From positions 1 through 29,673 of the forward strand of contig CAJTZS010000049.1 in NCBI GenBank assembly GCA_910584055.1: DNA of 29,673 nt, in the 5' to 3' direction. Positions 17,273-24,024 of this stretch are shown here, piece after piece. The notes under the pieces are model-generated. The model saw only the letters and a program-made list of their open reading frames with translations. It made no database searches and had not been told where the DNA came from. Each line of letters starts with the position of its first letter. Positions within the stretch are counted from its first letter, which is position 1. A program made the position numbers and the translations under genes. The DNA is from an uncultured Muribaculaceae bacterium (GTDB lineage Bacteria > Bacteroidota > Bacteroidia > Bacteroidales > Muribaculaceae).

Positions 17273-18711
17273 ATAATTCAGATAAAACAAGAAAAGGGAG
17301 GGCGGGGCTGCTGCTTGTGGCTTCCCCTCGGTTTAAGAATCTTGGGGAGGGCACTCTCCACGGCACGTATGGCGAGCGCAAGGATATTGTGGTGAAAGAT
17401 CTTATTGGAAACCTGGATTTCCTTGATATCGTTTTCCCCGGAATAGTATACGAAAAAGAGGATGCCGAGAAGGCGATGAAGGAATTTTACGACAGGAAGG
17501 TTGACTTTGTGATCGCTGAATTCCTGAGCTGGAGTGAGGATTTCGCGTGGATACGGTTCCTACGTGACATGCCGGAGATTCCGATGATTTTTGTGAATGT
17601 GGCAAAAGACCGTATGGCGTTTGAAAACACCCTTGAGGAGGATGACTTTATCGAATACCTGTGTTCCGGCACGCTGGTCGGTTCTCTCGAAGCATCGGGT
17701 TCAATTCCCCGTACAGGACGCAGACATGTGAAGGTCGTGATGGGTTCACGTGAAGAGGTGAACGGGAAGATACGCACTTTTGCAGCCGCGGCGCGTGCCC
17801 GTGCGGTCCTGCGGCAAAGCATCGTAGGTCTGCTCGCCAATTACAATGAAGCTATGTGGTCTACCTATATCGACCCCTACGATGTGTTTACCAAGCTCGG
17901 ACCGGAAATCCGATTCCTCCCGTATTCCGTTTATGGCGATGTAATTGACAATGTCGGTAAGGGGGAACTTAAAGAATATTGCGATGCATTGACTTCGCGG
18001 TATAAGATGATGGACGATGTGGCTTATGACAAATTCGAGGCATCGGTGCGTGCGTCGATCGGTCTGGCGAAGATGGCTCAGGATTCCGATATCGATGTCA
18101 TGGTCTTTAACGACATAGACCGCGCAATGTTCGAGCTTGTGGGATTGAGGGCTGGTTTCTACCATCCTTGGTTCAACGCAAACACATCTGTGCTCGTGCC
18201 CGAAGCGGATATGGGCGCAGGTTTGATTACCTACATCATGAAACTGATGTCGGGAAAGAACGTCAACTTCATCGAGCCGTTCCACATAGAAAGCGATTTC
18301 GGCACGTTTGCCGGTGGACATGCCGGACCAAACGACCATAATGATTCTGACTGGCAGCAAAACGTGGTGATTGCCCGTGACGTGCGTTTCGCCAAGACAA
18401 GCTATAAATATGCAGGCGCGCCTTTCGCGTGGTATCGCATCTCCCCCGGACTCAAGACTATGGCTCAGCTTGTGGAGTGCGGCGGACGCTACAAGCTTGT
18501 GGCAACGCTTGTGGAATCGCTTCCCGGTGAGCATATTCTCGCCACTTATTCCCATACCATATTCCGTCCGGTTGTGCCTGTGGAAAAACTCTTCGAGGAG
18601 ATAATCAAGGTCGGCACTACGCAGCATTTCGCCGTAGTTGACGGTGACTGGCTTCCGCAGCTCCGCGACCTTGCAGGCATGATGGATTTCGAATACCACG
18701 AAATCATCTAA
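17269..18711 (+). CDS. L-arabinose/L-fucose isomerase-superfamily protein
   Basis: A 480-residue cytoplasmic protein without signal peptide. The N-terminal half has the alternating alpha/beta pattern of the FucI/AraA fold (LDIVFPGIVYEKEDAEKAM, DFVIAEFLSWSEDFAW, PMIFVNV). The C-terminal half carries the more diagnostic parts: VPEADMGAGLITYIMKLMSG, FIEPFHIESDFGTFAGGHAG and GTTQHFAVVDGD near the end. Members interconvert aldoses and ketoses with a metal ion. This one is divergent from true AraA or FucI as I know them, so the sugar is not assigned. It is translationally coupled to the MFS gene (ATGA overlap), suggesting that it acts on the imported monosaccharide. Confidence 0.78.
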   Translation: MNNSDKTRKGRAGLLLVASPRFKNLGEGTLHGTYGERKDIVVKDLIGNLDFLDIVFPGIVYEKEDAEKAMKEFYDRKVDFVIAEFLSWSEDFAWIRFLRDMPEIPMIFVNVAKDRMAFENTLEEDDFIEYLCSGTLVGSLEASGSIPRTGRRHVKVVMGSREEVNGKIRTFAAAARARAVLRQSIVGLLANYNEAMWSTYIDPYDVFTKLGPEIRFLPYSVYGDVIDNVGKGELKEYCDALTSRYKMMDDVAYDKFEASVRASIGLAKMAQDSDIDVMVFNDIDRAMFELVGLRAGFYHPWFNANTSVLVPEADMGAGLITYIMKLMSGKNVNFIEPFHIESDFGTFAGGHAGPNDHNDSDWQQNVVIARDVRFAKTSYKYAGAPFAWYRISPGLKTMAQLVECGGRYKLVATLVESLPGEHILATYSHTIFRPVVPVEKLFEEIIKVGTTQHFAVVDGDWLPQLRDLAGMMDFEYHEII

Positions 18712-18792
18712 CATCTTGTTAAACCAAACAATGTTATAATTATCTCAAACCATTAAAACCATTAAAAACCATAATACAAAGATTGAACGTTT

Positions 18793-20649
18793 ATGAGCTT
18801 TATGTACAATCCGTTCCCGTATGACGATCCTCGTCCGGTGAACCGCCCTAACATCCCCGCTGAAATAGCAAACTCCGTAATAACGGGTTCGCTGAACTGT
18901 GCAAAACACCTTGCCGCGGAAATTGAAGATATGCAGAAAGCGTCTTCAAATAAAAACATAGTCCTTGCTATGGACGGCTATGCAACTGCGGAATGGACCG
19001 AAATGTTGAACCTGCTTTCCCAGCAACTTACCGCTAAAGGTATCGTTCCTGAACAGAAAGACTATCTCGATAACCTCAAAAGTGAGGAGGAGATTAACGG
19101 GATGATCGATTCTTTGCTTGAATGGGATCGCGAAAAAGATCCGACGCTCCTTTACGGCAAGATTTTCAAGGGAGGGTATCAGGCGTTACTTGACACCGCC
19201 AAGATAGATAAGTTCCGTTCCGAACTTAAAGAACTGAAGGAGGGGCACGATGGCAAAGTTGTGGTGGTTTACGGCAACGGCTGTCTGATTCCGGAGAATC
19301 ATGACCTTTATGACCTGAAACTTTATTTCGATGTGACTCCGAAAGAGTCCATCCTGCGTATACGCCGCGGTCAATATGTGAACCTCGGCCAGAAGGAGGC
19401 GCGTCCTGCCAATCAGATCATACGTCGCTGCTATTATGCCGATTTCGAGATGGCGGTGCATCTCCGTCGTGAGTTGCTTCGCGCCGGGTCTGTGGATTAT
19501 TATGTGCCAAGCGATAAGGTAGGTGGACTGCAGCTTGTGCCGATGGCTTCGCTGAAGGCTATATTCAGCGCGATGGCGTCGTATCCTTTCCGCACCAAAC
19601 CGGTATACCTGGAGGGTGTATGGGGCGGCACATATGTAAAGAAACTCCGCAATCTTCCAGATGAGATGCGCAACTGCGCCTGGGTATTCGACCTCATTCC
19701 GATGGAGGTGAGCATTGTGACGGAAGTTGGTGATAAAAAGGTGGAATTCCCGTTCCAGACATTCTTCACCGTTGACAGCGAGGAGGTGATGGGGCAGAAA
19801 TGCGCTGACAAGTTCGGAGGATATTTCCCGATTCGTTTCAATTACGATGACTCATACCACAGCACGGGCAACATGTCGGTGCAATGTCACTCCAACGAAC
19901 AGTATAACCGTGAGAATTTTGATGAACTCGGCCGTCAGGACGAGAGCTATTATGTTGTAGCTTCGGGTCATGACGCCAAGACGTTCATAGGATTCCGCGA
20001 TGATGCCGATGTCGATAAATTTATCGAGGAGATAAAGATCGCTGACAAGGAGTATAAGCCCGTTGACTATATGAAGTATATCAGCTACGAGGAGTCGAAG
20101 CCCGGATTGCAGGTGATGATACCGGCCGGTACTGTCCATTCCTCCGGTCGCAACCAGGTGGTGCTTGAGATCGGTTCGTTGACCATCGGCTCTTATACAT
20201 ACAAGCTCTATGACTATTTGCGTCCTGATCTTGACGGTGTTCCACGCCCGATACACACCTATCATGGCGAACGCACTGTGGCACGAGACCGTAAGACTAC
20301 ATGGGTCCGCGAAAATATCGTGCAGAAACCACGCACCGTTCGCAGCGGAGCTGGCTGGGCGGAGGTGATTGTCGGCGAGTCTCCACTTCTATATTTCACC
20401 CTGCGCCGTCTTGAATTTGATAAGCAGATAGAAGACAATACAAATGGAAAATTCCATGTGCTGACTCTTGTTGACGGTGAGAAAATACGCATCCGTTCCA
20501 AAGAGAATCCAGAACGTTACTTCGATGCCGAGTTCATGGATATGGTGGTGGTTCCGGCCACTATCGGAGAATATGTGGTGGAAAATCTTGGCGTGGAGCC
20601 GATTCGTGTGCACAAAACGATGCTCAAGGATGGTTTCGAGAATGAATAG
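18793..20649 (+). CDS. class I mannose-6-phosphate isomerase-like protein with N-terminal kinase-like domain
   Basis: A 618-residue cytoplasmic protein. Residues 270-615 match class I phosphomannose isomerase. The zinc ligands are visible as Gln364 and His366 in VQCHSNEQ, Glu384 in DESYYVV and His449 in IPAGTVHSSG. About 250 residues precede this domain. They look like a nucleotide-kinase (uridine-kinase-type) fold with a degenerate P-loop: NIVLAMDGYATAEW stands where GxxxxGKS/T is expected, and KLYFDVTPKESILRIRRGQ resembles the kinase core and lid. ManA alone is usually 300-400 residues, so this is a fusion or a distinct family. The ROK gene overlaps its end by 8 bases. It might isomerise a phosphorylated or free hexose in the same pathway. 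Confidence 0.82.
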   Translation: MSFMYNPFPYDDPRPVNRPNIPAEIANSVITGSLNCAKHLAAEIEDMQKASSNKNIVLAMDGYATAEWTEMLNLLSQQLTAKGIVPEQKDYLDNLKSEEEINGMIDSLLEWDREKDPTLLYGKIFKGGYQALLDTAKIDKFRSELKELKEGHDGKVVVVYGNGCLIPENHDLYDLKLYFDVTPKESILRIRRGQYVNLGQKEARPANQIIRRCYYADFEMAVHLRRELLRAGSVDYYVPSDKVGGLQLVPMASLKAIFSAMASYPFRTKPVYLEGVWGGTYVKKLRNLPDEMRNCAWVFDLIPMEVSIVTEVGDKKVEFPFQTFFTVDSEEVMGQKCADKFGGYFPIRFNYDDSYHSTGNMSVQCHSNEQYNRENFDELGRQDESYYVVASGHDAKTFIGFRDDADVDKFIEEIKIADKEYKPVDYMKYISYEESKPGLQVMIPAGTVHSSGRNQVVLEIGSLTIGSYTYKLYDYLRPDLDGVPRPIHTYHGERTVARDRKTTWVRENIVQKPRTVRSGAGWAEVIVGESPLLYFTLRRLEFDKQIEDNTNGKFHVLTLVDGEKIRIRSKENPERYFDAEFMDMVVVPATIGEYVVENLGVEPIRVHKTMLKDGFENE

Positions 20650-21535
20650 CAGCTATTTGCTGATGGATGTAGGCGGCACGTTCCTTAAGGGATTCGTGGC
20701 TGATGGCGAAGGCCGGCTTATAGACGGCTCGCAATTCAGTGTTCCGATGCATTCGGAAGGCAGTTGTGATGAAATATTGGGTTCCCTGGTCACGGCAGTG
20801 ACCAGGGGAGCCTGTTTTTCCGCTGAGAGAGGATTGAGTGTTGCCGGTGTGGGGGTGGACTTTCCCGGGCCGTTCGACTACGCCAAGGGAATGTCGTACA
20901 TGACGCATAAGTTTCAGTCTATTTATGGCCTTGATCTGATTGAGGTTTTTAGTAGCCATCCGGCTATCTTGAAAGGTACGCCTGTCAGGTTCATGCATGA
21001 TGTTAACGCGGCATTATTGGGAGAAATGTATTGTGGGAACGCCCGGGGATACAGGAATGCCGCGCTTGTGACGCTCGGTACAGGACTCGGTTTCGCATGC
21101 TGCCTTGACGGGAATTTGCAGACGAATGAATTTGGCTCTCCCCGGATTTCAATTTTCCGGACACCTTTCCGTGAGGGGATATTGGAGGATTACGTATCAA
21201 AAAGGGGAATAACAAGACTTTATCGGGAAAATTCCGGAGACAGCGATTCTGAAATCACTGTCAAGGAAATCGCGGAGAAAGCGTTTTCCGGGGATGAACA
21301 TTCAAAGAGAGCATTCGAAGAAGCAGGAAGAATATTGGGTGAATGCATCGCCCCGATCATTGCAGAAAACAATATTGAATGCCTTCTGTTCGGCGGCCAG
21401 ATTTCCAAATCATTCGGACTTTTCGCTCCTTCACTGCGTGAGACGTTGAAAGATTTGCAATGTCTCAGATGCATCGAACCTGCAAAACATCTTACGGAAG
21501 CACCATTTTACGGCCTCCTCTCAGCCCTCCATTAA
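20642..21535 (+). CDS. ROK-family sugar kinase lacking the zinc motif
   Basis: A 297-residue ROK-fold protein starting at ATG 20642. The start overlaps the stop of the ManA-like gene (ATGAATAG). Starts further upstream would run through coding sequence in another frame and ahead of the phosphate-binding loop. The phosphate 1 motif is LLMDVGGTFLKG (Asp9), GVGVDFPGPFD is typical of the fold, the catalytic Asp120 sits in MHDVNAALLGE, and VTLGTGLGFACCLDG is the phosphate 2 region. The usual ROK CxCGxxGCxE zinc motif is absent; the corresponding stretch reads NEFGSPRISIFRTPFREG. It probably phosphorylates the sugar produced by the neighbouring isomerase. A ROK fold with another role cannot be excluded. 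Confidence 0.87.
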   Translation: MNSSYLLMDVGGTFLKGFVADGEGRLIDGSQFSVPMHSEGSCDEILGSLVTAVTRGACFSAERGLSVAGVGVDFPGPFDYAKGMSYMTHKFQSIYGLDLIEVFSSHPAILKGTPVRFMHDVNAALLGEMYCGNARGYRNAALVTLGTGLGFACCLDGNLQTNEFGSPRISIFRTPFREGILEDYVSKRGITRLYRENSGDSDSEITVKEIAEKAFSGDEHSKRAFEEAGRILGECIAPIIAENNIECLLFGGQISKSFGLFAPSLRETLKDLQCLRCIEPAKHLTEAPFYGLLSALH

Positions 21536-21546
21536 AAACAAAAGAT

Positions 21547-22410
21547 ATGAATTGTAAAGGAATGATATTGGCGGCAGCGGCGGCGCTGTTCGTGTGCGCT
21601 TCCGCTATGTCGGAAGTGAAGGTGATGGGATTCAATATCCGGTATAACAGCCCTAAGGATACCGGCGAAACAAGTTGGGATGTCCGTAAGACGGCTGTCC
21701 AGAAGTTTATACGCGAGATTCAGCCTGATGTAGTGGCGGTAGGAGAGGCTCGTACCTCCATGCGCAACGACTTGAAGACACTTTTGCCGGAATACGGTCA
21801 GATAGAGATTGCCGGCACCGGTTCGAGAAGCGGTGCGAATACTATCCTTATTTACAATAAGAACACTGTCGAGCCTCTGAAGGAAGGATGGTTCTTCCAT
21901 AGCGACACTCCTGAGAAACCGTCACGCTGTTGGCAACATAGTACGGGGCAATGGCGTGGCACATGCTGGGGAAAGTTCAAGGAGAAATCCACCGGAAAAG
22001 ATTTTTATTTCTTTGCCACGCATCTCTGTCTGGGAATCAAGAACCATGACCTTGAGGCAAAACTCAATTCGGCGGTGCTGAATGTGATGAAAATGAAGGA
22101 GATCGCCGGTGAGGATGCGCCGGTGTTTATTGCCGGAGACATGAACGCCAGTCGCGAAGCGGACGATATACGCCGCTGGGGGCTGCAGCCTTTTCATTTG
22201 TGGATGAAGGATGGTCGTGATGTTCCGGTGACTGACCATGAACCTACGTTCAACGGGTTCGGGAAAATAAAACTTACTCCGCGTCACGTGTTGGATTATA
22301 TCTATTACCGCAATGCGAAAGTGTCAAAATTCGAAAACTTCAACAAACCCGACTGGGGTGTCCCCTACATCTCCGACCACTATCCGACAATGATCACCGC
22401 TGAGTTATAG
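21547..22410 (+). CDS. secreted EEP-fold phosphoesterase candidate (EEP 3)
   Basis: I choose ATG 21547 (287 residues), because it puts a signal peptide (MNCKGMILAAAAALFVCASA) at the N-terminus; an upstream in-frame start at 21460 would lie inside the ROK gene. EEP landmarks: Asn30 in MGFNIRYN, Glu67 in VGEARTS, His159 in ATHLC, Asp198 and Asn200 in GDMN, Asp250 in VLDYIYYRNA and Asp277-His278 in SDHYP. Its closest visible relative in the window is EEP 2. The residue before the catalytic Glu is Gly where the three other copies have Gln. It lies 11 bases after the ROK gene and is the last gene before the repeat-rich gap. Confidence 0.87.
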   Translation: MNCKGMILAAAAALFVCASAMSEVKVMGFNIRYNSPKDTGETSWDVRKTAVQKFIREIQPDVVAVGEARTSMRNDLKTLLPEYGQIEIAGTGSRSGANTILIYNKNTVEPLKEGWFFHSDTPEKPSRCWQHSTGQWRGTCWGKFKEKSTGKDFYFFATHLCLGIKNHDLEAKLNSAVLNVMKMKEIAGEDAPVFIAGDMNASREADDIRRWGLQPFHLWMKDGRDVPVTDHEPTFNGFGKIKLTPRHVLDYIYYRNAKVSKFENFNKPDWGVPYISDHYPTMITAEL

Positions 22411-22501
22411 CAAACCTCGGCATTCAGCTCTAAATCACAATTCAAGTTGGTTAAATTCCCATTTATCTTACTGATTCAAACTAAATGTATCTATGCCTAC
22501 T

Positions 22502-22632
22502 GCCGGATGGGGAGCTGCTGTTGCTCGCAACGGCAGCAGGGGAGCAACTGATTGGATTGACACGCTCATCGGGTATCGGATTTTGCCCGTGTCTATGCTG
22601 CCGTTGCGAGCAACAGCAGCTCCCCATCCGGC
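22502..22632. repeat. 37-bp perfect inverted repeat with 57-base spacer
   Basis: The left arm 22502-22538 (starting GCCGGATGGGGAGCTGCTG) is the exact reverse complement of the right arm 22596-22632. The 57-base spacer is 22539-22595. A perfect 37-base match over GC-rich sequence is far beyond chance. It could form a cruciform, or a very stable RNA hairpin that ends or insulates transcription between the two gene blocks. It may also be the ends of a small non-autonomous element or a recombinase target. No transposase or integrase gene is present in the window. Confidence 0.85.
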
Positions 22633-22663
22633 CATATGCAACGACGCGTCATTTTATTAACGA

Positions 22664-22689
22664 CCTCGCAGAGCCGCTGAGTGGCAGAG
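22664..22689 (-). repeat. partial inverted copy of the dispersed repeat
   Basis: Read on the minus strand, this segment gives CTCTGCCACTCAG joined directly to GCGGCTCTGCGAGG. These two blocks also occur in the downstream full copy, at 22768-22779 (12 bases in that copy, 13 in copy A) and 22824-22837, but there they are 44 bases apart. It therefore looks like an internally deleted, inverted fragment of the repeat. It can pair with the full copy to form a larger hairpin. Confidence 0.6.
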
Positions 22690-22712
22690 CATGCATATCC
22701 GGTTGTCAGAGG

Positions 22713-22868
22713 TCGTTTCCACTCCTGCCGAGCAGCGGAGCATGTCGCTAAAATCGCCGCTGCAGGATCTGCCACTCAGCCGGGAGTTTACGACCCTAAA
22801 AGTGTCAAACCTTTGCGCCCTCTGCGGCTCTGCGAGGAATAATGTTCAGTGCGATAAATGGGAATTTA
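22713..22868 (+). repeat. dispersed ~160-bp structured repeat, copy B
   Basis: This 156-bp segment matches 55-215 in the same orientation, with about 9 substitutions and one 5-base deletion. Several changes fall in the inner stem yet leave about the same number of pairs (CCTG plus CAGCGG against CCGCTG plus CAGG here), hinting that the structure is maintained. The outer pairing GGTCGT/ACGACC is retained. It ends 31 bases before the SGNH gene start, so it may be in the 5' leader of the second gene block. Confidence 0.8.
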
Positions 22869-22899
22869 GGGAATTTAGAAATAATTAAAAAGATTGATT

Positions 22900-24003
22900 A
22901 TGAAGAAAGTTTTAGCATTACTTGTTTTGGTTTCTGTTTCACTTCATGCATGGAGCGAAGGCAGGAAGGACCTGAGATATGTGGATGCGTCAACCTTGGA
23001 GATTGTCAATAAGCCTCAGCCTGACGGTCCTCGCCTGCAACGTGTGGACACAGACAAGTATCCCGACCTGACACCCACAGTGCGTAAATACTATAAGATG
23101 CCCACAGGAATGGCTGTCAGCTTCAAAACCAATTCTCCGGTGATTTCCGCTAAATGGCAGACTGACAAGGAACACCGTAGCAATAGCTGGCATCCTATTG
23201 CCGAGGCGGGTCTCGACTTATATATCAAGAAGGATGGTAAATGGCTTTGGGCAGGTGTGGGTCGTCCTAAATATAAATCCACGAAGCATAACGACACTCT
23301 TGTCAACAATATGGACACGACAATGAAGGAGTGTATGCTATATCTCCCTTGTTTTATGGTGCTTGATTCCATATCAGTCGGTGTCGCTCCGGACGCGATG
23401 ATTGAGTCGTGCGGAGAAATCAAACGTGCTCCGATCGTAGCTATGGGTTCGAGCTATACCCATGGCACGTCAACATGTCGCCCCGGTATGACGTGGGCGG
23501 CCCAGCTTTCGCGTATTCTCGGTGTGGATATAGCCAATTATGGTACAGGCGGACAGCAAAAGATGGAACAGTTTTTTGCGGAGGTTATATGCGACACCGA
23601 TGCCGACATGTTTATCTTCGACTGTTTCTCTAATCCCAATGCTGGACAGATTCGCGAACGTTTCGCGGATTTTGTGAAGACTGTGCGCAAGAAACATCCG
23701 AAGACTCCACTCATATTTCTTGAAACCGTGAAGCGGGAGGTAACCAATTTTGATCTTGACAGGCGTAAATATGAGGCTGACAAGGCTCAGGCTGCCCGGG
23801 AGGAGATTGCAAAAGTCATGAAGAGGGATAAGAATATCTATTTCTTCCAACCTGGACTATATACCGGCACTGACCATGAAACCTCAGTTGACGGCACTCA
23901 TCCCAGCGACAACGGCTATCAGCGCGCTGCGATAAATATCGCCGAAAAGATCAATGCCACTCCGTCGCTTAGTAAAATCATAGATAACGCCAAGAAAAAA
24001 TAA
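22900..24003 (+). CDS. secreted SGNH/GDSL-family esterase
   Basis: I choose ATG 22900 (367 residues) over the TTG at 22894, because MKKVLALLVLVSVSLHAWS is a clean signal peptide. Residues 25-165 form a beta-rich N-terminal domain common in Bacteroidales SGNH esterases (KMPTGMAVSFKTNSPVISAKW). The catalytic domain follows, with GSSYTHG (likely nucleophile Ser185) and CRPGMTWAAQL, the block II region NYGTGGQQKME, and DGTHPSDNGY with the catalytic Asp331 and His334. In PULs such enzymes usually remove O-acetyl or other acyl groups from glycans. The sulfatase gene starts 21 bases downstream, so the two probably act together on a decorated glycan. The exact acyl group is unknown. Confidence 0.85.
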   Translation: MKKVLALLVLVSVSLHAWSEGRKDLRYVDASTLEIVNKPQPDGPRLQRVDTDKYPDLTPTVRKYYKMPTGMAVSFKTNSPVISAKWQTDKEHRSNSWHPIAEAGLDLYIKKDGKWLWAGVGRPKYKSTKHNDTLVNNMDTTMKECMLYLPCFMVLDSISVGVAPDAMIESCGEIKRAPIVAMGSSYTHGTSTCRPGMTWAAQLSRILGVDIANYGTGGQQKMEQFFAEVICDTDADMFIFDCFSNPNAGQIRERFADFVKTVRKKHPKTPLIFLETVKREVTNFDLDRRKYEADKAQAAREEIAKVMKRDKNIYFFQPGLYTGTDHETSVDGTHPSDNGYQRAAINIAEKINATPSLSKIIDNAKKK

Positions 24004-24024
24004 TAGCCAAGAAAAAATAATATC

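Larger units (their letters stand above)
22411..22899. other. 489-base gene-free region with nested repeats
   Basis: This gap separates EEP 3 from the SGNH esterase gene. It holds a 37-bp perfect inverted repeat (22502-22632), a partial inverted copy of the dispersed repeat (22664-22689) and the second full copy of that repeat (22713-22868). Short open frames over the inverted repeat (for example 22485-22751) arise because both arms can be read as PDGELLLLATAA; they look non-coding. The first ~90 bases (22411-22500) and the last 31 before the start codon show nothing beyond AT-rich sequence. A promoter for the second gene block may lie here, but none was identified. Confidence 0.7.

Noticed and set aside
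17746..18714. Long minus-strand open frame (322 residues)
   Set aside because: It lies entirely opposite the isomerase gene, which has clear family motifs. The minus-strand product has no recognisable domain and is a codon-bias shadow.
20468..20641. N-terminal extension of the ROK kinase frame
   Set aside because: The extension reads through the end of the ManA-like gene in another frame and precedes the phosphate-binding loop with unrelated sequence. The ATG at 20642 is the better start.
22549..22580. Possible GH92 remnant in the spacer of the inverted repeat (reads DWIDTLIG)
   Set aside because: Only about eight residues resemble the N-terminal motif of GH92 enzymes, and nothing similar follows. 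Too short to support a pseudogene call.
22485..22775. Short open frames over the inverted repeat (88 and 60 residues on opposite strands)
   Set aside because: Both read the same PDGELLLLATAA segment because the region is a perfect inverted repeat. They lack a signal, a domain or a credible start, so they are repeat artefacts.
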